Below, piece after piece: positions 36,860-45,232 of a DNA stretch of 64,000 nucleotides (its first letter is position 1; every line of letters starts with the position of its first letter). Below the pieces are notes generated by a model. That model was given only the letters and a program-made list of their open reading frames with translations, searched no databases and was not told the origin of the DNA. Origin of the DNA: Bacillota bacterium (GTDB lineage Bacteria > Bacillota > Ch66 > Ch109). Where the stretch lies: positions 1-64,000 of the forward strand of contig JABLWZ010000023.1 of NCBI GenBank assembly GCA_013178275.1, read 5' to 3'. Position numbers and translations under genes: made by a program.

Positions 36860-39235
36860 TCAGTCGTTGACTGCTGATTGCTCTCTGTAGCGGGCCAGGG
36901 CGACAGCCGCCTGTCCCAGGGCGATCCCCCCGTCGTTGGGGGGCACCAGGTGCTGACTGTAGACCTCGAACCCCTCCTGTTCGAGTCGGTAACGGCTGGC
37001 CCGCAGCAGGATGCGGTTCTGCCAGCTCCCTCCGCTCAATACCACCCGGGATACCCCGGTTTCAGCCCTGATCTTCGACACCATTCTAATTATACCTTCC
37101 GCCACCGCCAGGTGAAAGCGCAAAGCCATCATCTCGGAAGGCGTACCCGCGAGCAGGTCATCCACCAGCTCCCGCCACAACGGTCCCCAGGCGAGGAGAC
37201 CGCCTTCGGCCTCCATCCGGTAGACCTTACCAGCTAGTTCCCACATCTCCCGCGACGGGAGCATCTTTCGACCCAGCGCCTTTTCCGCCAGGGTCTCCAG
37301 CTCGATGGCAGCCTGTCCCTCATAACCGACCTCGCGGCAGACCCCCAGTAGCCCCGACACCCCGTCGAACAGGCGTCCGCAGCTCGAGGTGGGCCAGGTG
37401 TTCAGCCGCCGCTCGATCTGCAGCGGTATCATCCGCAGCTCCTCCTCGGACAGTCCCGGCAGGAACCTCTCCGCCAGCGCCCCGGCCTCTGCGCCCAGTG
37501 ACGAGAGCAGGAAGGCATAGGCCATCCTCTCGGGGCGGCGGATGCTGGTCTCTCCCCCTACCAGCGGGACGTAGGCCAGGTGTCCCAGCCGCTCGTAACC
37601 CCCGTACCCCCCCAGCAGGAACTCGAAACCCCAGATGCCGCCGTCAGTCCCGTACCCGGTTCCGTCGCAGATGACCCCCAGCGCGTCGCCGGTCAGCCGA
37701 TGCTCCGCCATGCACGAGGCCAGATGGGCGTGGTGGTGCTGCACCGGTACCTGAAACAGCTCCGTCCTCGACCGGCCGTAGCGGGAGGCCGCGTACTCGG
37801 GATGCAGGTCGTAGGCAACCACCTGCGGGTTCACCTTCAGGATGCCCTCCAGGTGGGGGACCCCAAACAGGAACTGCTGGTAGTTGCGGTAGTGTTCCAG
37901 GTCGCCCACGTGCTGGCTCGGGTAGGCCTCCCGGCCCCGGGTCAGGGCGAAGGTGTTCTTTATCTCTCCCCCACAGGCCAGCACCGTCGGACCCTCCAAC
38001 GGCAGGTCGACCGGCAAGGGCACGTACCCCCGGGCCCGGCGGGAAAACATGGGCCGATCGTCGATCACCCGCAGGACCGAGTCGTCACAGCGGCTGAAGA
38101 TGTCCCGATCGTGCAGCAGGAAGGCATCGGCGATCTCGGCCAGCTTCTCAATCGCCTCATCGTTCTCGGTGACCAGGGGGTCATCGCTGATGTTGGCGCT
38201 GGTCATCACCAGGAGTTCCAGTCCGTCCTGAAACAGCAGGTGGTGCAGGGGGGTGTAGGGAAGCATCACCCCCAGGGTGCTGATGCCGGGGGCCAGGTAC
38301 GCCACCGGCAGGTCTTCATCATTAACCCGGTCCAGGATCACGATCGGGGCCGCGACCCCTTCCAGCATCTCCCGCTCCGCCTCCGATACCCGGCAGAAGC
38401 GCTTTATCGTCTCCAGGTCGCGGGCCATCACCGCGAACGGCTTGTACTCCCTCCGCTTGCGCTGCCGGAGCAGCCGGACCGCCTCCGGGTCTTTGGCGTT
38501 GCAGGCCAGGTGGAACCCCCCCAGACCCTTCACCGCCATTATCTTTCCCCGGCCGAGCATCCGGCGGGTCTCCGCCAGCGGTTCACCCGCGATCTCCTCC
38601 CGCTGGCTGTCCAGCAGTTTAAGCCTCGGCCCGCAAACGGGGCAGGCGTTGGGCTGGGCGTGGAAGCGGCGGAAAGCGGGATCATCGTACTCCCGCTGGC
38701 AGGTGGGGCACATCGGAAATTTCTTCATGGTGGTGCTGGCCCGGTCGTAAGGCAGGTCCATGACGATGGTGTAGCGGGGTCCGCAGTTGGTGCAGTTGGT
38801 AAAGGGGTAGCCAAAGCGCCGGTCCGCCGGGTCCGTCACCTCTCCCAGGCACTCGTCGCAGGTGGCCACATCGGGAGAGATCAGCACCTCGGCCGCACCC
38901 TGGCTTTCACTGTGCCGAATCGTGAAAGACTCGAAACCCTCTGGTTCCCGGGGCAGTATCTCCTGCCGGGTAATCCGCGCCAGTTTGGGAGGGTGGCCGA
39001 TCAGTTCCCGGCAGAAAGACTCCACGGCCGAGGCCGGCCCTTCCACCCACACGTCCAGGCCGCTGGCCGAGTTCAACACCCATCCCGCCAGACCGTGTTC
39101 AGCCGCCAGCCGGAAGACCGTGGGCCGGAACCCGACCCCCTGAACCACACCGTCGAGGTGGATCTGCCGGGCCTCAATATCATGTTTCGAAGCCTCGTAC
39201 GCCAGCAATCGATCCACCACCCCGTCAGTAATCAT
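36860..39235 (-). CDS. hypF: Carbamoyltransferase HypF
   Basis: Makes thiocarbamate on HypE from carbamoyl phosphate, the source of the CN ligands. 791 residues. Domains in order: acylphosphatase (about 22-110, GVVQGVGFRPTVFRLA); two zinc-finger motifs with CDECLGE/CTNCGPR and CPTCQRE/CPVCGP; a YrdC-like domain (about 210-400); and a Kae1-like domain (DLHPEYAAS, HHHAHLASCMAEH, ICDGTGYGTDGG, GGSWQN). The first ~20 residues before the acylphosphatase domain are longer than usual, so a later start is possible. Confidence 0.96.
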   Translation of the reverse strand: MITDGVVDRLLAYEASKHDIEARQIHLDGVVQGVGFRPTVFRLAAEHGLAGWVLNSASGLDVWVEGPASAVESFCRELIGHPPKLARITRQEILPREPEGFESFTIRHSESQGAAEVLISPDVATCDECLGEVTDPADRRFGYPFTNCTNCGPRYTIVMDLPYDRASTTMKKFPMCPTCQREYDDPAFRRFHAQPNACPVCGPRLKLLDSQREEIAGEPLAETRRMLGRGKIMAVKGLGGFHLACNAKDPEAVRLLRQRKRREYKPFAVMARDLETIKRFCRVSEAEREMLEGVAAPIVILDRVNDEDLPVAYLAPGISTLGVMLPYTPLHHLLFQDGLELLVMTSANISDDPLVTENDEAIEKLAEIADAFLLHDRDIFSRCDDSVLRVIDDRPMFSRRARGYVPLPVDLPLEGPTVLACGGEIKNTFALTRGREAYPSQHVGDLEHYRNYQQFLFGVPHLEGILKVNPQVVAYDLHPEYAASRYGRSRTELFQVPVQHHHAHLASCMAEHRLTGDALGVICDGTGYGTDGGIWGFEFLLGGYGGYERLGHLAYVPLVGGETSIRRPERMAYAFLLSSLGAEAGALAERFLPGLSEEELRMIPLQIERRLNTWPTSSCGRLFDGVSGLLGVCREVGYEGQAAIELETLAEKALGRKMLPSREMWELAGKVYRMEAEGGLLAWGPLWRELVDDLLAGTPSEMMALRFHLAVAEGIIRMVSKIRAETGVSRVVLSGGSWQNRILLRASRYRLEQEGFEVYSQHLVPPNDGGIALGQAAVALARYREQSAVND

Positions 39236-39259
39236 AAAAAAGTAAATGAATATAAGTGC

Positions 39260-39748
39260 TTAAGCCGTCTCCCCGGCCTGGTCGAGCATCGCCTGGATCT
39301 CCTGCTTCACCAGCTCCAGCAATCGTTCGAAGCTGTCCTTCACGGGTTCGGTGAGTTCCAGTCCCCAGTCGATCACCTGCGGCTCCACGCCAAATATTAT
39401 GGTGAGGGGCTTTCTCCCCTTCATCGAATAGATCATATCCAGTGATTCCAGGAACCCTATCTGGTGGATGGACATCGGTTGGTCCCTGGTCTCCTTCATA
39501 ATCTCCGGGGTCACTCGGTAGATCGCCCCCGGCTCGCAGCCCCCTTTGACCGCGTCGATCACGATCAGCCGCTCGGCGTCTTCGATAAAGGGGGCGAGGT
39601 CTGGCCCATAGGTGCCCCCGTCCACCAGCTCCACCGATTCCGGCAGGTCTTCCTCCCGCAGCCGGTTGATCACATGCACCCCCACCCCGTCGTCCTGGAG
39701 CAGGAGGTTGCCTACCCCCAGCACTGTAACCCGGGCTCCTTCACCCAT
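39260..39748 (-). CDS. hyaD: [NiFe] hydrogenase maturation endopeptidase
   Basis: Removes the C-terminal peptide of the hydrogenase large subunit after nickel insertion. 162 residues from ATG 39748 (GGGGG 7 bases upstream; the longer open frame enters noncoding repeat DNA). HyaD/HybD/HycI motifs: VLGVGNLLLQDDGVGVHV, ELVDGGTYGPDL with the nickel-binding Asp, and IHQIGFLESLD with the histidine. First gene of the block hyaD-hypF-C-D-E. Its likely target is the HyaB at 42059-43534. Confidence 0.94.
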   Translation of the reverse strand: MGEGARVTVLGVGNLLLQDDGVGVHVINRLREEDLPESVELVDGGTYGPDLAPFIEDAERLIVIDAVKGGCEPGAIYRVTPEIMKETRDQPMSIHQIGFLESLDMIYSMKGRKPLTIIFGVEPQVIDWGLELTEPVKDSFERLLELVKQEIQAMLDQAGETA

Positions 39749-40156
39749 CAAGACTCCCCCCGCTTTAAAGTCAAATCTAATTCTATTACGAAACCCAACC
39801 CGCGACAATACTCGACTCCATCCCAGATTAAGCCAAATTACTATAATCAACGCCGTACCCGGGATGCCTCCCGGGGATTACCCTATTTTAACACAATCCA
39901 GTAGGCGGAAGCGCTGTTTTCGCGCTATCAGAAAGTATATAAGGGAACTTTCTGATGCAAGCAAGTGCAACTAGAGCTTTCGCCTGCGCTAGAGGCTTGG
40001 CGAAAGCCAAGTTTTCTTCGCCTCCTGGCAGACCGTCCCTCCGCTGTCATAAGTTCCCAGCCCCGTCGACGACCCGCCCGGTATTCAAGAGCCCGACGAT
40101 ATTTGTTATTATAATTAGGGTAGTCGTATCCATACTCGACAAAACCTGAAAAGAAG
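39749..40156. other. Divergent intergenic region hyaD / murI
   Basis: 408 bp between the minus-strand hyaD block and plus-strand murI. It contains family C hairpin repeat copy 2 (39955-40025) and a TATAAT (40110-40115) on the plus strand before murI without a good -35. The hyaD promoter must lie here but is not evident. Confidence 0.4.
39955..40025 (-). repeat. Dispersed hairpin repeat, family C, copy 2
   Basis: Read on the minus strand: CGAAGAAAACTTGG, then GGCTTTCGCC and GGCGAAAGC forming a strong stem, then AGTTGCACTTGC. The outline matches 14880-14950 (plus) and 56128-56180 (minus). Confidence 0.6.
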
Positions 40157-40165
40157 GTGTTTAAC

Positions 40166-40978
40166 ATGCCCAGTCCACTACCGATCGGCATTTTCGATTC
40201 CGGGGTGGGAGGACTGTCTATCATGAAGGAGGTCCGACTCCGGCTGCCGGCGGAAGGCCTGCTGTACTACGCCGACTCTGCTTACTGCCCGTACGGGAGC
40301 AGGCCGCTCTCGGTCATCCAGGGGCGGGCTTACGCGATCTGCGACTTCCTTCAGTCCCAGGGGGTCAAGCTGATCGTGGTGGCGAGCAACACCACCTCCG
40401 TCGCCGCCCTGGACCAGGTCCGGGATTACGCCCGGGTGCCGGTGGTGGGGGTGGAGCCGGCGGTGAAGCCGGCCTCGGAACTTACCAAAAACGGCCGGGT
40501 CGGGGTCCTGGCTACTGTCGTCACCCTGGCCGGGAACCGGTTCAACAACCTGGTCGAGCGGTTCGGCAACGGGGTCGAGATATACACCCAGCCCTGCCCC
40601 GGACTGGTGGAACAGATTGAAGCCGGCAGCTGGGAAGGCCCGGAGACCGAGGCCCTGCTCGGTAATTACCTGAGCCGGCTGCTGGAGCACGATGTGGATA
40701 CCGTTGTGCTCGGATGCACCCACTACCCCTTCCTGCGTCCGCTGGTGGAGAAGATGGCCGGGACTGGCGTTAAGGTGATAGACACCGGGGAGGCCGTGGC
40801 CCAGCAGGTGGTGCGGGTGCTCGAAAACAACGGGCTGTTCACCCCCGAGAGTGCACCGGGGTGGGAGCGGTTCTACACCAGCGGCAACCCAGGGAAGGTA
40901 GGCCGGGTCATACGGCTGCTGCTGCAGGACCCCGGCCTGGAGGTGCAGCAGGTGAACCTGGATCATCAATTATGCTAA
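40166..40978 (+). CDS. murI: Glutamate racemase-like protein with a missing catalytic cysteine
   Basis: 270 residues from ATG 40166 (GAAGGTG 6 bases upstream). Overall MurI: IGIFDSGVGGLS (7-18), YYADSAYCPYG, GVEPAVKPA and the second catalytic motif VLGCTHYPFL. The first catalytic motif, normally ACNTAS, reads ASNTTS: codon AGC gives Ser74 instead of Cys. Glutamate racemases use two cysteines as acid/base pair, so the usual two-base racemisation should be impaired. It could be a paralogue with another activity, a moonlighting protein (some MurI inhibit gyrase) or a degenerate copy. Plus strand, upstream of the Mop gene, splitting the hydrogenase locus. Confidence 0.88.
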   Translation: MPSPLPIGIFDSGVGGLSIMKEVRLRLPAEGLLYYADSAYCPYGSRPLSVIQGRAYAICDFLQSQGVKLIVVASNTTSVAALDQVRDYARVPVVGVEPAVKPASELTKNGRVGVLATVVTLAGNRFNNLVERFGNGVEIYTQPCPGLVEQIEAGSWEGPETEALLGNYLSRLLEHDVDTVVLGCTHYPFLRPLVEKMAGTGVKVIDTGEAVAQQVVRVLENNGLFTPESAPGWERFYTSGNPGKVGRVIRLLLQDPGLEVQQVNLDHQLC

Positions 40979-41058
40979 TTTTTTGCATATTTTCCCTGCT
41001 TAAAGTAAAATATAATCAGGAAAGCCTATTTATTTTTTACTTTAAGGAGGGCCAGGCA

Positions 41059-41262
41059 ATGAAACTCAGCGGCAGAAACAAGCTGACCGGAGTAGTCAAA
41101 GAAATCAAACTGGGTAACGTGATGGCGGAAGTCATAATCGAAGCTGGTCCGTATCAGGTGGTATCGGCCATCACCCGGGGATCGGTGGAGGAGATGGAAC
41201 TCAAGGTGGGCGACAATGTTACCGCGCTGATCAAGTCAACATCGGTCATGGTCATGAAGTAA
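41059..41262 (+). CDS. Molbindin-like TOBE-domain protein (Mop)
   Basis: 67 residues from ATG 41059 with AAGGAGG 8 bases upstream; the longer open frame through the 3' part of murI is not the gene. The sequence (KLSGRNKLTGVVKEIKLG ... VVSAITRGSVEEMELKVGDNVTALIKSTSVMV) is the classic single TOBE/Mop domain that binds molybdate or tungstate as a hexamer. Probably stores or buffers Mo/W for formate dehydrogenase-type enzymes. Follows murI after 80 bp; strong terminator downstream. Confidence 0.93.
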   Translation: MKLSGRNKLTGVVKEIKLGNVMAEVIIEAGPYQVVSAITRGSVEEMELKVGDNVTALIKSTSVMVMK

Positions 41263-41328
41263 CCCTCCTCGGCAAATTAAACCGCAGCACCGCATACCCG
41301 AACCCCAAATGTTTAGAGCTTGGAAAGC

Positions 41329-41369
41329 AGCGGCTGTCCAAGGAGAATAACGCTCCTTGGACAGCCGCT
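41329..41369. terminator. Strong bidirectional terminator between mop and hyaC
   Basis: AGCGGCTGTCCAAGGAG (41329-41345), 7-nt loop, CTCCTTGGACAGCCGCT (41353-41369): perfect 17-bp stem. It separates the convergent mop (plus) and hyaABC (minus) transcripts. The following CGTTATTG is only weakly T-rich. Confidence 0.85.
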
Positions 41370-41397
41370 CGTTATTGCATCCTTTATAAAACCAGAC

Positions 41398-42045
41398 TTA
41401 GGCTTCCGCCTCTGCCTTCTTCTCCGGCCGCGGGGTCTTGACATCCGCGTGGAAGTCAGCGGGTATCTTGCCGTGGATCATCGACCACAGCACCGGCAGA
41501 CCCTCAGCCATGTCGAGGTAGAAGTGGACCAGGAACATGATCACGAAGATCCAGGTCACGCAGTAGTGGATAATCCGGATGACTACAAAACCGCCCAGCG
41601 CGTACGCAAGACCGCTGAAGGTGTTAGGCCAGTACATGATGAAGCCGGTGATTCCCTGGATGATCGCGAAGATCGGGATAGCGGTGTACATCAGCTTCTG
41701 GCCCGGGTTGTACTTGCCGTAATCGGGATGGGTGTTCTTGATGAACAGGTAGTACAGGGTCAGGCTCCAGAAGTCTTTGAAGTCACGCAGACGGAACAGT
41801 ACATTCTTATAGTCCTTGGCATAGATGGCGAAGAAGACCCGGTAGACGATGCCCCAGGCCAGCATCCACATCGCGACGAAGTGGATGGTCCGCGCCGTGT
41901 CCATGGTGGAGAACAGCTTGAAGGTCAGCGGGGCGTGGATATAAAAACCCGACAAACCCAGAGCGAACATGGCGATCACGTTCCACCAGTGCCACAACCG
42001 GATCGCGAACGGATGCCGCGGTATCATTTTATCGTGGTGAGACAT
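41398..42045 (-). CDS. hyaC: [NiFe] hydrogenase cytochrome b subunit
   Basis: 215 residues, four membrane helices. Heme-ligand histidines fit RLWHWWNVIAMF (near residue 16), ARTIHFVAMWML and IRIIHYCVTWIFVIMFLVHFYLD. It anchors the periplasm-facing HyaAB dimer and passes H2 electrons to the quinone pool. The C-terminal ~20 residues are charged and cytoplasmic. It starts 13 bp after hyaB ends. Confidence 0.95.
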   Translation of the reverse strand: MSHHDKMIPRHPFAIRLWHWWNVIAMFALGLSGFYIHAPLTFKLFSTMDTARTIHFVAMWMLAWGIVYRVFFAIYAKDYKNVLFRLRDFKDFWSLTLYYLFIKNTHPDYGKYNPGQKLMYTAIPIFAIIQGITGFIMYWPNTFSGLAYALGGFVVIRIIHYCVTWIFVIMFLVHFYLDMAEGLPVLWSMIHGKIPADFHADVKTPRPEKKAEAEA

Positions 42046-42058
42046 TAATCCTCCCCCC

Positions 42059-43534
42059 TTAATATACCCTGAATTCGCCTAACACCTTCTTGTCCGGGGT
42101 CATAAGGTGAATGGCGCAACCCAGGCAAGGGTCAAAGGCCCTGACAATGCGGACCAGTTCGATCGGGTTATTGGGGTCATTTACCACGGTGTCCATCAAG
42201 GCCTGTTCGACCGGGCCGAAGTCTGCCCTACTATCGCTGGTCCGGGGCGAACAGTTCCAGGTGGTCGGGACCACCGCGTTGTACTTGGCGGTCTTCTCGT
42301 CTTCGATCTTGATCCAGTGTCCCAGCGCGCCGCGCGGACCCTCGCAGAGACCCATGCCGTAGGAGGTCTTCTTGGGCACTACGTGCGGTACGTAGACGGG
42401 CTGGCCGGGTTCGAGTTCGAGCGCCCACTTGACCATATCGTGAGCTATCGCGGAGCACTCCACCGCCCGGGCGAAATGGCGGCCCATGACCGAGTAGGCA
42501 CCTTCCCCGAGCCCCTGGACATCCTTGTTCCCCATCACCAACTGGCGGGCCAACGGACCCACTTCCATCGGTTTGCCTTCGTAGCGCGGGGCCTTCAGGA
42601 AGGAGTAGGCTATCGACTTGTCGACATTGGGGGTCACGACGCTCTCGCTCGGCTTTTTACTCCCGCCAGTGTCGTCGTTGTACCAGGAGTACTTGACTTC
42701 CTCGGTGATTTGTTCAGGATCGAGCGACTGCTTGTTCTTGTTGGCCCAAAGGATTCCCCGCTTGAAGAACCCGTCCGCCCCCTGCGGGTCATTGGAACTC
42801 TGCGGGAAGCCGCCGTAGGACATCATGTTCTTGCAGCCGACGCCGATGGAGAGGTAGTCTGAATATACACCAGCTACCGCCTTGACGGTCGGGACATAAG
42901 TATTATCTACGAAATCAGTCAGTTCTTTCAACCGTGCAAGGAAGTCGGCGACCTTCTGTCCATCAACGGTCTCTGCTGAACCGCCGGGTACGATGGTCTG
43001 GGGATGCGGCATGCGGCCGCCCCAGATAGCCAGCATCTCCTGGGCCTTGCGGCGCATCTCCAGCGCCTTCACGTACTGACCTACCGCCGCCTTGTTGATA
43101 TCGTCGGGCAGGCGGTAATCCCCTTCGTAGCGAGGTACGAAAGGAGCCACTCCTACGCCGCCCTTGACCGCGTCCACATAGTCCAGCGCGGCCAGGTGGT
43201 AGAAGTGCAGGATGTGCGACTGGATATAGTTGGACCCGAAGATCAGGTTGCGGATTATCCTCCCGTTCTTGGGGATATCGGCGGAGATGCCGAAGGCATC
43301 GTCCAGGGCCAGGGTCGAGGAGGTGGCGTGCGCGATCGGACACACGCCGCAGATACGCATCACGAACTGCTGGGCGTCTTCCGGAGCGCGCCCCTGCAGG
43401 ATAAGCTCGATGCCGCGGAACATGGTTCCCGAGCTTTTGGCATCGATAACTTTCTTGTTATCGTCAATAACTACTTCGATCTTGAGGTGACCCTCTATCC
43501 GGGATACGGGGTCGACTATGATATGCTGCGCCAT
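42059..43534 (-). CDS. hyaB: [NiFe] hydrogenase large subunit
   Basis: 491 residues. The nickel ligands are visible: L1 motif RICGVCP (60-66, Cys62 and Cys65) and L2 motif DPCLGCAIH (Cys470, Cys473, His476). A 15-residue tail follows His476 and is the peptide removed by HyaD. Closest in type to membrane-bound uptake (group 1) hydrogenases, given the HyaC partner and the Tat-exported small subunit. The start overlaps the hyaA stop (TAATG), so the two are coupled. Confidence 0.97.
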   Translation of the reverse strand: MAQHIIVDPVSRIEGHLKIEVVIDDNKKVIDAKSSGTMFRGIELILQGRAPEDAQQFVMRICGVCPIAHATSSTLALDDAFGISADIPKNGRIIRNLIFGSNYIQSHILHFYHLAALDYVDAVKGGVGVAPFVPRYEGDYRLPDDINKAAVGQYVKALEMRRKAQEMLAIWGGRMPHPQTIVPGGSAETVDGQKVADFLARLKELTDFVDNTYVPTVKAVAGVYSDYLSIGVGCKNMMSYGGFPQSSNDPQGADGFFKRGILWANKNKQSLDPEQITEEVKYSWYNDDTGGSKKPSESVVTPNVDKSIAYSFLKAPRYEGKPMEVGPLARQLVMGNKDVQGLGEGAYSVMGRHFARAVECSAIAHDMVKWALELEPGQPVYVPHVVPKKTSYGMGLCEGPRGALGHWIKIEDEKTAKYNAVVPTTWNCSPRTSDSRADFGPVEQALMDTVVNDPNNPIELVRIVRAFDPCLGCAIHLMTPDKKVLGEFRVY

Positions 43535-44601
43535 TAGTGGTCACCCTCCTTCTTCTCGTGCTTGCCGGGAATCCGGCCAGTGGCCACGTTGCCGATCAGG
43601 TGTGCGCCTATACCCGCCACGGTAAGAGCCCCCAGCGCGATGCCGGCGGTATCAGCCGAGATGCCGATTTCGGGTCCCAGCTTGATATCGACCGGTCGCT
43701 TGTAGATCGGTCCGTCGGGGAACCCCGGCTCGGTGCAGCCGATGCAGGTCCCGCCCGACTTGATGCACCAGTTCACACCGCCGTTCCAGAGGCGGGTGCT
43801 GGCGTCGCAGTGGGCGTAAGGCCCGCGGCAGCCGAGTTCCAGCATGCAGCCCATCTCGCCGAACTTCTCGGCGAAGATGCCGTTGTCGAAGTACTGCCGG
43901 CGCGGACAGTTGTCGTGGATGGTTCCCCAGTAGAACATGGTCGGACGGCCATGTTTATCTACCTTGATCGGGCTCTTAGCATGATAAATCAACAGGTAAG
44001 CGATGGTTCCCACGATCCAGTCGGGATGCGGCGGGCAGCCCGCGATGTTGACCATCGTGTTGTGTTTAATGACCTCGGAAACAGGCACGCAACCGGTCGG
44101 GTTGGTTCCAGCGGCGGGGATTCCGCCGTAGGCGGAGCAAGTACCCACGTTCAGGATAGCACCGGCCTTGGCGCCCAGAGTCCTGACCAGGTAATCGAAG
44201 GTGTAAGGTTTGTTGTTGTTCTTGGGGTCTTCACCAACGGTGCAGAACTTACCTTCCTTACTGAGCGGAACCGCACCTTCCACCACCAGGACGAACTTGC
44301 CGGCAGCCTCTTCAGCGGTCTTGAACATGGCGTCCATGGCCACTTCTCCGGCGCCACCCATCACGGTGCTGTGGTACCGCAGGCTGATCGTATTGAGCAG
44401 TACCTCTTTGATATCCGGGGATACACTGTTCAGCAGGGATACCGAACATCCGGTGCATGCCGCTCCAGCCAGCCAGATTACGGGCGGTGCTCCCGCTTCC
44501 GCGGCTTCCGTGAGCAGTGGAGCTAGCCAGCTCGACATGCTGATTGCGGCAGTGGTTCCGGCACAAAGCTTAATAAACTCCCTGCGACTTATTGGGGACA
44601 T
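43534..44601 (-). CDS. hyaA: [NiFe] hydrogenase small subunit, Tat-exported
   Basis: 355 residues. Twin-arginine signal SRREFIK (5-11) with a hydrophobic core to about residue 36; it would carry HyaB across the membrane in complex. Iron-sulfur ligands: CTGCS for the proximal cluster, GTCSAYGG, AGCPPHPDW, and the C-terminal set in DNCPRR, MGCMLELGCRGPYAHCD, GGVNWCIKSGGTCIGCTEP. The proximal motif is CTGC, without the extra cysteines of O2-tolerant enzymes, so a standard oxygen-sensitive form is likely. A C-terminal hydrophobic segment (about 318-337) contacts the membrane. Confidence 0.97.
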   Translation of the reverse strand: MSPISRREFIKLCAGTTAAISMSSWLAPLLTEAAEAGAPPVIWLAGAACTGCSVSLLNSVSPDIKEVLLNTISLRYHSTVMGGAGEVAMDAMFKTAEEAAGKFVLVVEGAVPLSKEGKFCTVGEDPKNNNKPYTFDYLVRTLGAKAGAILNVGTCSAYGGIPAAGTNPTGCVPVSEVIKHNTMVNIAGCPPHPDWIVGTIAYLLIYHAKSPIKVDKHGRPTMFYWGTIHDNCPRRQYFDNGIFAEKFGEMGCMLELGCRGPYAHCDASTRLWNGGVNWCIKSGGTCIGCTEPGFPDGPIYKRPVDIKLGPEIGISADTAGIALGALTVAGIGAHLIGNVATGRIPGKHEKKEGDH

Positions 44602-45232
44602 CTTCTTCCCTCCCTACTACCAACTACCAACTACATTCTCTTAATCTAACCTCGAATCTTTGGTTTCTCCCCAGTCAATACCCGGTTGAACTGTATCTAT
44701 CTTCAACCCGGTCAGTCCACACCCCCTTCCAAAAAACAAAATACAGAAAATAAAAGAGCTCCTCGACGGGGAAAAGGATTGGGATTGGGTTTTGGACGAG
44801 GAGCAAAACTCTTTCTGAATAACCAACCCGGTTTATCCCCAATTCGAAAAGAGCCTTCTCCTTCCCTAACCCCCAGACCAACTTTCCCTATAGGGCTCGG
44901 TAAAGGTTCAATCCCGCCATCTACGTCGATCCAGGACACAGATAGAGATACCCGTTATACTCGTCCTGGAATCATCAACCCCAGGGTACACGAAAACACC
45001 CTGCAGCGGGGGGCACAGATAAACTCCTTTCCAAAAGGGGGGCATGCCCGTTTCCCGGCATACCGTAACGGCTGGCGACCTTGACATCGTTTTAGGTCGT
45101 TCAGCTCGGAGCAATCAGTAAAATGAAGTTTTATCCAAAATATATTCTACACCGGATAACAAAATCCTTTTTTTATGTTCGAATACTTCCCTTTTAGCCA
45201 AAATGTAAATTTTCTAAATTGTTAAAAATCGG
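44602..45232 (-). other. Long leader/intergenic region upstream of hyaA with several predicted hairpins
   Basis: 631 bp without a credible gene. On the minus strand, toward hyaA, stems are visible. GGTATGCC pairs with GGCATGCC around an 8-nt loop (about 45045-45068). CAGGGT pairs with ACCCTG (about 44984-45005). CCAGGAC pairs with GTCCTGG (about 44930-44970). Then comes a terminator-like stem at 44755-44807. None matches a riboswitch class I can name. It could hold a structured leader that controls the hydrogenase operon. Confidence 0.5.
44745..44807 (-). terminator. Terminator-like hairpin (possible attenuator) before hyaA
   Basis: Minus strand: GCTCCTCG and CGAGGAGC form an 8-10-bp stem around a loop of about 26 nt, followed by TCTTTTATTTT. 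It lies roughly 150-200 bp upstream of the hyaA start and 430 bp past hypB. It is therefore too far to be a simple hypB terminator and is well placed for attenuation. Confidence 0.5.

Noticed and set aside
37580-39445. 621-codon open frame on the plus strand
   Set aside because: Entirely antisense to hypF and the 3' part of hyaD, whose products are unambiguous; the protein is Pro/Gly/Arg/His-rich, typical of an antisense frame in GC-rich DNA.
40861-41058. N-terminal extension of the Mop protein into murI
   Set aside because: A strong ribosome site and ATG at 41059 give a complete 67-residue molbindin; the upstream frame overlaps the murI coding sequence.
44686-45084. 132-codon plus-strand open frame in the gap between hyaA and hypB
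   Set aside because: Low-complexity Pro/Arg/Lys sequence, no ribosome site seen, and it crosses the terminator-like hairpin; better explained as a leader region.
45000-45110. Known riboswitch (cobalamin, NiCo, Moco or c-di-GMP) before hyaA
   Set aside because: Hairpins are present but I could not match the conserved core of any of these classes by eye.
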